A DNA stretch of 64,000 nucleotides. It comes from Paraburkholderia agricolaris. Lineage in GTDB: Bacteria; Pseudomonadota; Gammaproteobacteria; Burkholderiales; Burkholderiaceae. The notes below the pieces were generated by a model, which did no database searches, was not told the origin of the DNA, and saw only the letters and a list, made by a program, of their open reading frames with translations. The translations under genes were made by a program, and so were the position numbers. Shown here piece by piece: positions 54,745-63,357 of this stretch. The stretch spans positions 3,348,001 through 3,412,000 of the forward strand of contig NZ_QPER01000002.1 in assembly GCF_009455635.1 (NCBI RefSeq), in the 5' to 3' direction. Every line of letters begins with the position of its first letter. Within the stretch, counting starts at the first letter, position 1.

Positions 54745-56214
54745 ATGAAACTGTCCGAGTATGCAAGCTACGACGCCGTGGGCCTCGGTGAACTGGTCGC
54801 GCGCGGCGACGTCAGCGCGCGAGAACTCGCCGATACGGCTCTTCGGGCGTGTGAGCGGCTTAACCCGCGCGTCAACGCGCTGATCGAAAGCTGGCAGCCT
54901 GAACTGGAAAACGTTGCGGCTGCATTGAAGGGCAACTCTCCTCTCGCTGGCGTACCGTTCCTGATCAAGGATGTCGGAGTGACGATGGCCGGCAGGAAGC
55001 TGGAGTTCGGTAGCCGTTTGTCGCAAGGTTTTACGCCCGCAGCCGACTCGATCCTGATGCAGCGGTTTCGCTCCGCAGGACTTGTCACTCTCGGACGCAC
55101 GACAACGCCAGAGTTCGCGTGGAGCGGGACGACGGAGTCGGTGCTGTGTGGTGCGACCCGCAATCCGTGGAATATTGCGCACGGAGCGGGCGGGTCAAGT
55201 GGAGGCGCAGCGGCAGCGGTTGCGGCGGGCGTTGTGCCGCTGGCTCATGCTACAGATGCAGCTGGCTCAATAAGAATCCCAGCATCCGCGTCCGGCGTCT
55301 TTGGCCTAAAGCCGACGCGCGGCCGAGTTTCGAACGGGCCCGCGCTTGATGAGGCAATCAACGGCTTAGCGGCGCAGTTAGGCGTCAGTCGCTCGGTGCG
55401 TGACAGCGCCGCGCTTCTCGACGCGGTCCACGGCGCGTCACTAGGAGAGCCTTTCTCCATTGCGCCACCGTCCGGGCGCTATCTTGATCAGGTCAATATG
55501 GCACCTGGAAAGTTGCGAATCGGTATGATGTCGCAGGCTTGGGGTGGGCAGCGCACGAGCGACGGCATACTTCAAAGCTTGACCGCAACTGCTCGACTTT
55601 GCTGCACGCTAGGCCACGAAGTTGAAGAAGCAAACATCTCCTTGGGTATGAGCTGGGAGGCCTTCGTGCATGCAAGTTCTGTACTTTGGTCTGTGAACAT
55701 CGCAGCTTGGATTGAAGACATGGCTGCAGTGACGGGGCGCAATATTGACTTGACGACCCTAGAACCGCAAACGCTAGCGGTTCACAGAACTGGTCTAGGC
55801 GTAACTGGCGCCGAACTCATTCGCGCGCTTGATGTGCGTAACGCCGTAACTCGCAGCGTCGCAGAATTTTTCTCCCACTATGATCTGCTGCTGACGCCAA
55901 GCTTGCCCGATGTTGCACCAGTCATCGGGACGTATGGGCTAGCCGCTGAAGGTTTTGACGGCCATGATTGGACCAACTGCGTGTTTAATCGATCGCCGTT
56001 TACACCGGTTTTTAATGCTGCTGGGATGCCTGCCATGTCGGTCCCGCTTTACAACGAACCTAACAGTAATTTGCCGGTTGGAATGCAGTTCGTGGCGCCA
56101 GCAGGCAGGGAAGATCTGCTTTTCCGGATTGCGGGTCAGTTGGAACGAGAATTGCCGTGGGCAAAACGCACCCCGAAAGAGTGGGCGGGCTCTCTGCGAG
56201 ATATAAACAATTGA
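54745..56214 (+). CDS. Amidase signature (AS) family hydrolase, second copy
   Basis: A 489-aa protein from ATG 54745 (GGAG 10 bases upstream; the frame opens at 54703). The triad: lysine in [13 protein letters not shown], cis-serine in [17 protein letters not shown], nucleophile in [15 protein letters not shown]. The usual GGSIR motif is AAGSIR here. [13 protein letters not shown] and [15 protein letters not shown] fit the family. Different from the amidase at 34.9 kb. Regulated by the divergent TetR; it stands alone, flanked by IS6 relics, so it may have arrived as a small unit. Confidence 0.92.
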   Translation: MKLSEYASYDAVGLGELVARGDVSARELADTALRACERLNPRVNALIESWQPELENVAAALKGNSPLAGVPFLIKDVGVTMAGRKLEFGSRLSQGFTPAADSILMQRFRSAGLVTLGRTTTPEFAWSGTTESVLCGATRNPWNIAHGAGGSSGGAAAAVAAGVVPLAHATDAAGSIRIPASASGVFGLKPTRGRVSNGPALDEAINGLAAQLGVSRSVRDSAALLDAVHGASLGEPFSIAPPSGRYLDQVNMAPGKLRIGMMSQAWGGQRTSDGILQSLTATARLCCTLGHEVEEANISLGMSWEAFVHASSVLWSVNIAAWIEDMAAVTGRNIDLTTLEPQTLAVHRTGLGVTGAELIRALDVRNAVTRSVAEFFSHYDLLLTPSLPDVAPVIGTYGLAAEGFDGHDWTNCVFNRSPFTPVFNAAGMPAMSVPLYNEPNSNLPVGMQFVAPAGREDLLFRIAGQLERELPWAKRTPKEWAGSLRDINN

Positions 56215-56364
56215 AGCGCGGCGAAACTTGACGAGGCGCGCGATGCGCCTCATGCATTCGCGAGCTTATAAGCATCTGACAACCGCACATCAAAGGCCGC
56301 GCCAAACGGTTGTGGTGCAAACTCGGTAGGCGGGCGAGAAATTGCCCATGTTTCGCATACCTCA

Positions 56365-56589
56365 TCAAGCTGAAAGAACCGCCATCCAGATCGAAGGCGA
56401 AGTGGTATCTTTGAGGTGCATGCTGGTGAGATCGAACTGGCCTTTGCGAATGCGATGGATCAGCTCGATGCCGGAGAGGATAATGGCGGCGCTGCGGAAC
56501 CGCTTGAACCCGAGCATGACGTTCACCCGCGATTTGATGTGGCGGTGATCCTGCTCAATCAGATTGTTCAGGTACTTCGAGGATCGCAA
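56365..56589 (-). pseudogene. IS6-family transposase, C-terminal remnant
   Basis: The minus strand reads KYLNNLIEQDHRHIKSRVNVMLGFKRFRSAAIILSGIELIHRI, containing the DDE glutamate region (LIEQDHR) and the tail of an IS6 transposase of the IS26/IS240 kind. The first two aspartates are missing. Confidence 0.8.
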
Positions 56590-56605
56590 TTTCGTTCGTG
56601 GGGGT

Positions 56606-56767
56606 ATGTTCGTGACGCTGCGCGGTGAGCCTTATCTGTTGTGGCGCGCGGTCGACGAGCATGGTGCTGAACTGGACGTGCTGGTGCAAAAGCGGCGCGA
56701 CAAAACCGCGGCCAAGCGCTTCTTCGGGCGGGTGCTGCGATCAAACCCGGTGCCGCGCAAAATCGTT
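56606..56767 (+). pseudogene. IS6-family (second type) transposase fragment
   Basis: MFVTLRGEPYLLWRAVDEHGAELDVLVQKRRDKTAAKRFFGRVLRSNPVPRKIV, cut exactly where another IS6 left end (GGTTGTGTCGCAATA) starts at 56768. Same type as the 57.2-kb copy. Confidence 0.75.
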
Positions 56768-57060
56768 GGTTGTGTCGCAATAAGCATGCGCTATGATGTT
56801 CGGGACAACCTGAAGGCCTGAGAGTTTGATGAAATTGCTGAATCCAGCCGTCGCCCGCGTGCTCAAACGCCTGCACTATCCCCTTGATGTCATGTTGATG
56901 TGCGTGCGCTGGTACGTGGCGTACGGGCTGAGTGTGCGAAATCTGGAAGAGATGATGACCGAGCGTGGCATCCAGGTCGATCATTCGACCGTGCATCGTT
57001 GGGCCATCAAACTGCTTCCGGTGCTGGAGAAGGCGTTCCGGCATCACAAGCGCCCTGTTG
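56768..57060 (+). pseudogene. IS6-family left end with transposase N-terminus
   Basis: The terminal repeat GGTTGTGTCGCAATA begins at 56768; the gene starts at ATG 56829 (MKLLNPAVARVLKRLHYPLDVMLMCVRWYVAYGLSVRNLEEMMTERGIQVDHSTVHRWAIKLLPVLEKAFRHHKRPVG). It stops matching at KRPVG, before the catalytic domain. Inserted in the previous fragment. Confidence 0.8.
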
Positions 57061-57118
57061 GGCGTTGTCAAGTTGGCGGCTGTAGGCCAACTGCGCAGCA
57101 CAATAGTAGTTATCCTTA

Positions 57119-57611
57119 TCAGATAACTTTCTCGATTGCGGCTGAGACACTCCAACTATGCCATGTGCCGAGGCGTTCTTTTAGTATGGCGCGATGACGT
57201 GCGGCGTTCATCTGATGTCTGGGAAGCGCGAAGTGCTGACGGATCGGGCCGAAGCATGAGAGAAACGCCTGCGTGCGACGCGCGTCGCGAAAGCCGTACA
57301 TCTGGCGTTCCCGCCTACGGGTTGGCTGGTGACTGTTCTCAGCGCGGTTGTTTACGCGTGCGACCGCTTTGACGAAAACGTGCTTTACCTGAGCGAGCTC
57401 AGGAATATCAGCCTTCGCCGCCGGATAACTGCGTAGTTGGTCGGTAACGATTTTGCGCGGCACCGGGTTTGAACGCAGCACCCGCCGAAAGAAGCGCTTT
57501 GCCGCGGCCTTGTCGCGACGCTTTTGCACCAGCACATCGAGTTCGGCGCCGTGCTCGTCGACCGCCCGCCACAACAGGTACGGCTCACCGCGCAGCGTCA
57601 CGAACAGGTAA
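57119..57611 (-). pseudogene. IS6-family (second type) transposase interrupted by a group II intron
   Basis: A 163-codon frame from the intron junction: LFVTLRGEPYLLWRAVDEHGAELDVL, KIVTDQLRSYPAAKADIPEL, RVNNRAENSHQPTRRRERQM, SCFGPIRQHFALPRHQMNAARHRA. All three catalytic acidic residues are visible (AVDEHG, VTDQLR, RAENSH). The 5' exon is missing beyond the intron end at 57612, so the protein is incomplete. Confidence 0.8.
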
Positions 57612-57684
57612 GTAGGCCCGGGGGATTTCACCCCCGAGCCTCTCGCAGAACCGTGCGTAAACCTCTCGATTTACACGGCTCCCG
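57612..57684 (-). ncRNA. Group II intron domains V-VI and 3' splice site
   Basis: On the minus strand a 34-nt domain V (57648-57681) begins GAGCCGTGTAAATC and ends CGCACGGTTC, with the AGC-type base and the expected GAAA-like loop region (GAGAGG here). It is followed by a domain VI hairpin (CTCGGGGG...CCCCCGG) and the 3' end CCTAC at 57612. The IS6 exon starts directly after. The 5' half of this intron is missing. Confidence 0.8.
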
Positions 57685-58072
57685 TTATCCAACCTTTACT
57701 CCCAGAAACAGCCAGTATACAAACTGTCGCGGGTACGCCTTCCTCATCTTGTGCAACCACTCGTCGCTACGCCGTTTATGCCGTCGTAGTGTCTTGTACT
57801 TGCACCTGGCCCAGCGTGCCAGCTTGCGGTCAAGATACCGACCGAGCCCCTGCATGGCCGTCCGATAGAAAGCCCCGTAATAGTTCCACCAGCCACGTAT
57901 CGTGGGATTGCATTGATCGGCCAGTTCGACCAGTGACCTGAACGTCTGACGAGGTAGCCGCCACCCCCGCACTGCCTGTCTCATCCGTTTCAGGGCATCA
58001 CGACTTACGCCGGGCAGAAAGCTCGTTGAGAGCTGCCCAGACCTGGTTATCACCCTTCGCGGACGAAACAGG
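57685..58072 (-). pseudogene. Group II intron maturase, C-terminal part, cut by the TniABQ transposon
   Basis: The minus strand encodes LFRPRRVITRSGQLSTSFLPGVSRDALKRMRQAV, then the maturase (GIIM) domain QCNPTIRGWWNYYGAFYRTAMQGLGRYLDRKLARWARCKYKTLRRHKRR, and ends at 57685 just before domain V. Upstream of 58073 it is replaced by the transposon end. The remaining N-terminal half is not present beyond the transposon's other end. Confidence 0.88.
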
Positions 58073-58140
58073 TGTTGGCGTTCACAATTGATGCTAGCCG
58101 TGTTCACAGGAGCGCTAGCAAGTTCAGTAACGCCGCTAGC
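58073..58140. repeat. Transposon left end: three GCTAGC repeats at exact 21-bp spacing
   Basis: GCTAGC at 58093, 58114 and 58135, each 21 bp apart, with TGTGAAC-type sequence between (about two helical turns). These are likely TniA binding sites, as in Tn7/Tn5053 ends. Confidence 0.85.
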
Positions 58141-58696
58141 GTAGCCGTCTGCTTCGTGGAAACCGGGGGGTTCGATAGCGCGATATTGCCCGAAGCGCTG
58201 CGCCGAAGTTGGCAGCTTTTCGAAAAACCGATGCGGGGACCGTTTCCAGCAGACTATGGTGCGTTCCGCAATATTCAGCTGCCGGATCGAGCCATTCCCT
58301 CTTCCACCGCGGTGCCGAAACGTCGACTTCGTTGACCACGAGGCATCTGAAGCAATATACAAGGTTACGCTGGTCGACCATCCATTCAGGCGGCGTCTGG
58401 ATTGCTGCCAATCTCCCGTCGCTCACACGGGCCAACTTCGAGAGTCGATCTAGCGGCGATGCGGCGACTGGAGGAAACAATATCCACCCCGCTTTGCCAA
58501 GGTTCGGCAGGTCCAGCCCTGTGCTTGTCTCCCAAAGCATGCCCACGCTGATCTGGTAACGCGTCGCGACTCGACCCAGCCAGCTGCCAAACGCCTCTTC
58601 GAAAAACGGCCGAGGAGCAACTGGCCATGGCGTGACAGGATCACGCATGTTCGCGAGCGACCCGTTCGAGGTGTGAGATACCGATGAACTCGTCAC
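58136..58696 (-). CDS. tniQ: Short TniQ-family targeting protein
   Basis: A 186-aa protein (GTG at 58696 overlapping the tniB stop as GTGA; ATG 58648 is an alternative, giving 170 aa). TniQ features: PRPFFEEAFGSWLGRVATRYQIS, and the zinc-finger-like YCFRCLVVNEVD...WLDPAAEYCGTHHSLLE (CxxC...CxxH). Typical Tn5053 TniQ is about 400 aa; only the N-terminal TniQ domain is present here, as in type V-K CAST TniQ (about 167 aa). The stop lies in the terminal repeats, so the protein is not obviously truncated by a later event. It should link TniB/TnsC to the target site. Confidence 0.82.
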   Translation of the reverse strand: MTSSSVSHTSNGSLANMRDPVTPWPVAPRPFFEEAFGSWLGRVATRYQISVGMLWETSTGLDLPNLGKAGWILFPPVAASPLDRLSKLARVSDGRLAAIQTPPEWMVDQRNLVYCFRCLVVNEVDVSAPRWKREWLDPAAEYCGTHHSLLETVPASVFRKAANFGAALRAISRYRTPRFPRSRRLR

Positions 58697-59511
58697 CGTT
58701 TTCTGATCGACAGTTCGGCTGCGTCGTTCAGGATCGTCGAAATGGCGCCCGTCAGACCACCGCTCAATTCCAGCACGTACTGGACGATCTCGCGTCGTGA
58801 GAGATCCGATGGTTTCCTGAGCGGCAGAACCTTTTCGAACGCGGCGAGAAGTCGACGGAGGTTATCGCTTTCCCTCCACCGGGGTATCTCGAACGGCCTG
58901 TAACGGCTCACCATCTGCGGATCGGTTTGAAGCGCGAGCACTGCGTCGCGGGTGCCCACAAGGACCATGCTGATCTTCAGGTCATTTGCGAGGTATTTCA
59001 GCAGATTCAGAGAAGCACGCTGCTCGCGATACGTTCCCGCGAGCAGGTGATGGACCTCGTCCACGATCAGCATCTGCGGCGACATTGTTTTCAGGATGTC
59101 CCGCGCCAGCCGTTCGAGAGAAGCCAAACCAGCGGCAGCGTTATGGGGAGCACCGAGCTCAAATAGCAACCCAGAATAAAACCTATGCTGATCCGGAGTC
59201 GGAGGCATCTGGACGGTAACAACGGGACACCGCTCTACACCTCGTCTCTCATCAAATTCGTTGGGATGGGCGCGCCTGAACTTCGCAGTAATCTTGGTTT
59301 TCCCAATGTTCGAATCGCCGTGGAGTAAAAGGCATGGCATCCGGTCGCGTGGAGGTGTTTCATAGAGCCTTTGAAGCACCTGTAATGCTTCCGTCGCTCG
59401 TGGATAATCGATCCAGCGATCACGAAGGAGACTTTTTACACGCTCTTCGTTTCCCAACTGCGCCTGCTCTCTGGCAGCTGGAAGTAAGTGCGCCAGCTCA
59501 TCGTGCTTCAT
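58693..59511 (-). CDS. tniB: TniB/TnsC-type AAA+ ATPase transposition regulator
   Basis: A 272-aa AAA+ protein: Walker A LLHGDSNIGKTKITAKF near residue 62, Walker B MLIVDEVHHLLAG near 137, and sensor VLVGTRDAVLAL. These match TniB and TnsC, the ATPases that pass target information from TniQ to the transposase. Size (272 aa) is close to both Tn5053 TniB (302) and CAST TnsC (276). It starts 9 bp after tniA and overlaps tniQ. Confidence 0.92.
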   Translation of the reverse strand: MKHDELAHLLPAAREQAQLGNEERVKSLLRDRWIDYPRATEALQVLQRLYETPPRDRMPCLLLHGDSNIGKTKITAKFRRAHPNEFDERRGVERCPVVTVQMPPTPDQHRFYSGLLFELGAPHNAAAGLASLERLARDILKTMSPQMLIVDEVHHLLAGTYREQRASLNLLKYLANDLKISMVLVGTRDAVLALQTDPQMVSRYRPFEIPRWRESDNLRRLLAAFEKVLPLRKPSDLSRREIVQYVLELSGGLTGAISTILNDAAELSIRKR

Positions 59512-59520
59512 GTTGGCTCC

Positions 59521-61140
59521 CTACCACTGTTCGACATCGTACGCCGTCACAGGCGAGTCATAGTTCACCTGTTCCGCGTCCCGTTGTTCGAGTTGCTGCT
59601 GGGTGCCTTGACGGTCGAGCATCCCTACAGAAGGAATGCTTTGTAGTCTCGAACGCCGACGCCTCCGTGTGGCACGCGTCGCATTCACGATCACGCTTCG
59701 CTGCTGCATGACCGTCTCAAAAATTTCCCTTTCCGAGATCGTTCGCTGTCCTCTCGCCCTGATCGCTTTCAAGGCTGCCCGCTGTTCGAAGAGCGAGATG
59801 GGAGGCCGTCGCAAGTCCGCGTAGCGCACCTCTATGTAGCTCTTCTTTCCCGCACTTACGAATACCCGCGACAGGTCTTCGGGATGGTAACGAACAGTCA
59901 CAGCTCGGCGTGTCTCCCGCCACGCGGCGAACAACGGATGCCAGTACCGGATCCGAAATAAGTTGAGGCCGTCCGCCTGAATTGTTCGTAGCTCGACTGG
60001 CAGAAACCTTATCAAAAATTGAAGTTCTGCATCCGGTGCATTCGGCAGATATCGGGCCTCGGCCGAACTGGAAAGCTCGCGCCACTTTTCGGCAGGAGGA
60101 AGCTCAGACAAGCCGCGATGAGGGCTTTGGTGATATCGTCTTCCGATTTCGATCGTCATCCATTGTTCGAAGTCCCTTAATGTCAGGCTGGCGGTTTTCT
60201 CCGCTTGGCGAGCCTTGTGTCCTTTTGCGGACGATCCCGTCGCCCCTGGCAACCCACGCACGCGCTCCATCAACGTCCGGTTCAACCGTTCAATATGGCC
60301 ACCAAAATGAGGCTTACCGACTGGACGATACATGAGGTCAATGCCATATTCACGGCACCCGCTGCGGAGCGCCCTGCTCTTGAACTCAGCTGCGTTATCG
60401 AGATGCAGGACACGCGGAATGCCTCGCATGGGCCAGTCTGCTTCTACGCCTATCTTGGCAAGCCATGACGCTTTCGGCAACGCCACCCGCGTGAGAAGCA
60501 AGCCAACCGTGGCCGCACCGGGCCGCTCCATTCCTAAGTAGAAACCCAGCACGCACCTCGACGCAACGTCAAGTGCGAGGGACAGCCAAGGTCGGCCAAT
60601 GACCTGCCCGTCCAACTCGCTCACCAGCAGTATGTCGGCTTGCGTATGATCGATCTGGACGATGTCAAGCGGATACCGGACCCCGAACGTACCGGGTGCA
60701 ACCATCGATTCGGGAAGTGCAGCTCGTGCCAATGCGTCCTGCTGGCGATATGCTGTCCATCGGCGAGCCACCGTAGACCGACTGGGAGAATCCAGGCCCA
60801 CAACCGCACATCGACGTTTTATTTCAAGCACCAGATCGGTTGCTGGATGGGCTAGTTGCCGTTGCGCGGGTAACCACTCATGCACGACATCGTCGATGAC
60901 AGTCTCAACCGCGGCATCCAGTCGGCCGCCTGGTATGCGACCGCAAGGCGACGGCTGCAAAGTGCTCGTCACAGGATTCGCGAGAAAGCGGCGACGCAAG
61001 CGATAGACAGTCGCCCAGTGAACGTTGAGCAATTGCGCCGCTCGTTTCGCCTGCTCCCGGGAAAGCACGCCGTTTCCAAGCGGTCTAAGCACTGACGCTA
61101 TCTTCGCTGCCCGAGCTTCAGTCTCTTCTGAGGAAGCCAT
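59521..61140 (-). CDS. tniA: TniA/TnsB-type DDE transposase
   Basis: A 539-aa protein from ATG 61140 (GGGGG seven bases upstream; the frame opens at 61227). An N-terminal helix-turn-helix (LSREQAKRAAQLLNVHWATVYRLRRRF) is followed by the rve/DDE core: aspartate in DIVQIDHTQADILL, aspartate in RVLHLDNAAEFKS, glutamate in GHIERLNRTLMERV. The C-terminus (VFVSAGKKSYIEVRYADLRRPPISLFEQRAALKAI) is the Mu-transposase C domain. It catalyses strand transfer together with TniB and TniQ. No TnsA, so replicative transposition is expected. Confidence 0.93.
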   Translation of the reverse strand: MASSEETEARAAKIASVLRPLGNGVLSREQAKRAAQLLNVHWATVYRLRRRFLANPVTSTLQPSPCGRIPGGRLDAAVETVIDDVVHEWLPAQRQLAHPATDLVLEIKRRCAVVGLDSPSRSTVARRWTAYRQQDALARAALPESMVAPGTFGVRYPLDIVQIDHTQADILLVSELDGQVIGRPWLSLALDVASRCVLGFYLGMERPGAATVGLLLTRVALPKASWLAKIGVEADWPMRGIPRVLHLDNAAEFKSRALRSGCREYGIDLMYRPVGKPHFGGHIERLNRTLMERVRGLPGATGSSAKGHKARQAEKTASLTLRDFEQWMTIEIGRRYHQSPHRGLSELPPAEKWRELSSSAEARYLPNAPDAELQFLIRFLPVELRTIQADGLNLFRIRYWHPLFAAWRETRRAVTVRYHPEDLSRVFVSAGKKSYIEVRYADLRRPPISLFEQRAALKAIRARGQRTISEREIFETVMQQRSVIVNATRATRRRRRSRLQSIPSVGMLDRQGTQQQLEQRDAEQVNYDSPVTAYDVEQW

Positions 61141-61168
61141 GTCTACCCCCAATAGGTAGGAAGGACGC

Positions 61169-61361
61169 GCTAGCCGCATTAAAGAACATGAAATCGACGC
61201 TAGCAACGTTAGTGGACAACGTGTCACTCAGTCGTTGTATCGCTACAACAACGCAAAATCGTTGGATTTTCCACTTTTCGGTCGGTATGTATGACGTTTT
61301 TCGACAAATTCGGCGCTAGCAGTTTCGTTGACACGGCTAGCGGCAATTGTGAGCACCAACA
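61169..61361. repeat. Transposon right end: four GCTAGC repeats
   Basis: GCTAGC at 61169, 61199, 61315 and 61336; the outer two are 21 bp apart as in the left end, the inner two sit just upstream of tniA and may also affect its expression. Asymmetric end spacing like this is typical of Tn7-like elements. Confidence 0.8.
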
Positions 61362-62103
61362 GCCGGTGCACCGCGCAGGCACGCCAGGGGCGATCCGGCG
61401 ACGTCATCCGGTTCCTGTAAGGGCCGGTGTCGGCAAATGAAGGGGGAGATAGCCCGGATTATCTACCCCTCTCAGTTCACTGCCGGCTGTGAGAACGGCT
61501 GCGCGTCATTCATTCCGGCGCTTTCCGGTCGTTTCAATGCTGATAAGTCGTAGTATCAGCATTGCGTTTAATGCTGTATCTGCGCGGCAATAACCCGCGT
61601 CGCAGTGAAGCCGCAACCTACAAACGAGATGCAGCCCCATACAACGAGCGGTGTTAGACGGCCGGACCAGACTCCCATCTAAAATGCCCTTAATGCCTTG
61701 CAATACGGCAATGCCGCGAGTCTGTATTTTGCGGCCGTGGGCCCAAGCGCGATTCAAATAGTCTCTGCGCGGATCTGCCCTCCTCACGACATCCCTGGAG
61801 CGGCCTCAGTGCGAGCGACCATGTCTGATAGACCGCGACGGTACGCCTCGACCAATCTCGGCGCCTTAGGGCGCTGTGTCGTCAGCAGCAGTGCAAGACA
61901 CAAAGATGATTTGCGCGGTCATTTCGAGCAGCAGATTAATCAAAACTCGCCTTACTGCTCGATATGCGTGTCTTCCCGTGCTCCGGATTTTCGATAGGAT
62001 GTTCAGTACGGATCGCCACCAGCGCCGACCACTCTACTAAGACGATCCCCATCGCCGACGGTGGTAATCGCGAAGAGGCCGCCAGCAAATGTACCGCCGT
62101 TCC
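61362..62103. other. 740 bp with no supported gene; one perfect dyad
   Basis: No frame has a convincing start or motif. A perfect dyad AATGCTGATA (61536-61545), 8-bp gap, TATCAGCATT (61554-61563) is the only clear structure; it could be an operator, recombination site or terminator. The right part leads into the XRE gene's end. Confidence 0.5.
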
Positions 62104-62451
62104 TCAGCGTCGGGCAAATCTCGCAGTCAACCGCTCGACGATCTCTACGATCATCTCCCGATCCTTGCTGGAAACCCCAGTAAGTACGCGTGCAAGGTGC
62201 TTAGCCTGATCGCTCGGGCGACTACTTGCTTCGGTCAGCAGGTCAGCAATATCGCAGTCAAAGACGTCGGCCAGTTGCATCAGCCGCGCAACATTGGGCA
62301 TGACGAGTCCTCGCTCGATGCGCGACACCGCCTCATTACCTATTCCCAGTTGTTCAGCAACCTGCTCCTGCGTCAGATCCGCCGCAATGCGGTTTCTCGC
62401 TATCGCCCGTCCCACCATCCCTGCCAATCGGCTCAGGTCCGCACTCGTCAT
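62104..62451 (-). CDS. XRE-family transcriptional regulator
   Basis: A 115-aa protein with a classic Cro/C1 helix-turn-helix: IARNRIAADLTQEQVAEQLGIGNEAVSRIERGLVMPNVARLMQLADVFDCDIADLL. The C-terminus (SSKDREMIVEIVERLTARFARR) is helical and probably a dimerisation region. Its promoter region (62452-62670) holds AGTTGAT-type repeats (near 62513 and 62532) that may be its own operator. It lies outside the TniABQ transposon. Common on plasmids and ICEs as a control gene for transfer or excision. Confidence 0.88.
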   Translation of the reverse strand: MTSADLSRLAGMVGRAIARNRIAADLTQEQVAEQLGIGNEAVSRIERGLVMPNVARLMQLADVFDCDIADLLTEASSRPSDQAKHLARVLTGVSSKDREMIVEIVERLTARFARR

Positions 62452-62670
62452 ACCCCCTCCCTGTCACCCCGAATGGTTGATGACCAACTCATTGACATGA
62501 AGGGCTTTTTCAGTTGATATTCACCTTATAAAGTTGATTTCATCTGAACTTTTTCACCAACTGACGAGTTTCGTTCTCTACCGAGCGGGCCAGCGAGCGA
62601 TGTGATCCGAGCGGGTTCGCGAACTTACGAGTCGTCTGGACGAGACTTGGCCTGATCTAGGACAATTGCA

Positions 62671-63156
62671 ATGACATCAGTGCACGCGTTCGCGAACCTG
62701 AGCAAGCAGGAATACGACGGCCTGGCCGCTCTCAATGAACAGATCGAACGGGCAGAACAATGGATATATCGACGTAGTCGTGACATGGTGACGGCATACA
62801 GTCTTGCTGCCGCGCAATCACGCCGTAACAACAACGGGAAACTGGATGAAGATGTGAGTCTGATCGGTACTGTGTTGTTTCTGATACGGGATGACCATCC
62901 CGCCTTTCTTCCGGAGCACGATAATATCCTCGCGCGAATTGATATCCCTATCCTGCCCGCGACCAGTGTCGAAAAAAACTCAAGCCATCCAGCCCCGCGT
63001 ACTGGGTCCGACCTCGCTCAACGCCACAGCGACTGGAACGCACTCCTGCTGCACCTGTACGAACGGGTTCTGCAACGGGATACAGCCAAACTGTTGAGCA
63101 TCGGAGCACTGTGCATCGACGTGGCGCTCATCGAACAACAATTACGCTCCTGGTGA
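62671..63156 (+). CDS. Hypothetical plasmid protein (161 aa)
   Basis: ATG 62671 with AGGAC nine bases upstream. Largely helical (LSKQEYDGLAALNEQIERAEQWIYRRSRDMVTAYSL; LLLHLYERVLQRDTAKLLSIGALCIDVALIEQQL) with a polar middle. No membrane segment or catalytic motif. It is transcribed away from the XRE gene. Function unknown. Confidence 0.65.
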   Translation: MTSVHAFANLSKQEYDGLAALNEQIERAEQWIYRRSRDMVTAYSLAAAQSRRNNNGKLDEDVSLIGTVLFLIRDDHPAFLPEHDNILARIDIPILPATSVEKNSSHPAPRTGSDLAQRHSDWNALLLHLYERVLQRDTAKLLSIGALCIDVALIEQQLRSW

Positions 63157-63357
63157 ACGTTATCTCTGCGTAAAAATGCGGTGAGTGATGTAGTGATGTA
63201 CCGGTCCGCCAACCGACGGTGCCGTCCTTGATCGCGCTGCCAAGGACTCGTTGCATTCGCCGGATGACCGACTATATTTTTGTAAAAGAAATTAAACTGG
63301 TTTTGTCCGCTGATCCGACATCTACACCACACATCTCGCATCGAAGGAGAACGGAGC

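Larger units (their letters stand above)
58073..61361. mobile_element. Compact TniA-TniB-TniQ (Tn5053/Tn7-like) transposon, no cargo
   Basis: Bounded by terminal inverted repeats TGTTGG..ACAATTG (58073-58103 and 61331-61361 complement; 27 of 31 identical). Each end also holds GCTAGC sub-repeats. The three genes tniA, tniB and a short tniQ fill the space; tniQ's stop lies inside the left end repeats. No resolvase, passenger or CRISPR gene is present. Flanking pentamers (ACAGG and GCCGG) do not match, and the split intron gene does not resume on the right, so DNA beside the element was deleted or rearranged after insertion. Confidence 0.88.

Noticed and set aside
58093..58140. Evenly spaced GCTAGC repeats as a CRISPR array
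   Set aside because: Units are only 6 bp conserved at 21-bp spacing, lie inside a transposon terminal repeat and recur at the other end in inverse orientation; no cas genes are present.
58068..61366. A 5-bp target duplication for the TniABQ element
   Set aside because: Flanks read ACAGG and GCCGG; similarity is partial and cannot count as a duplication.
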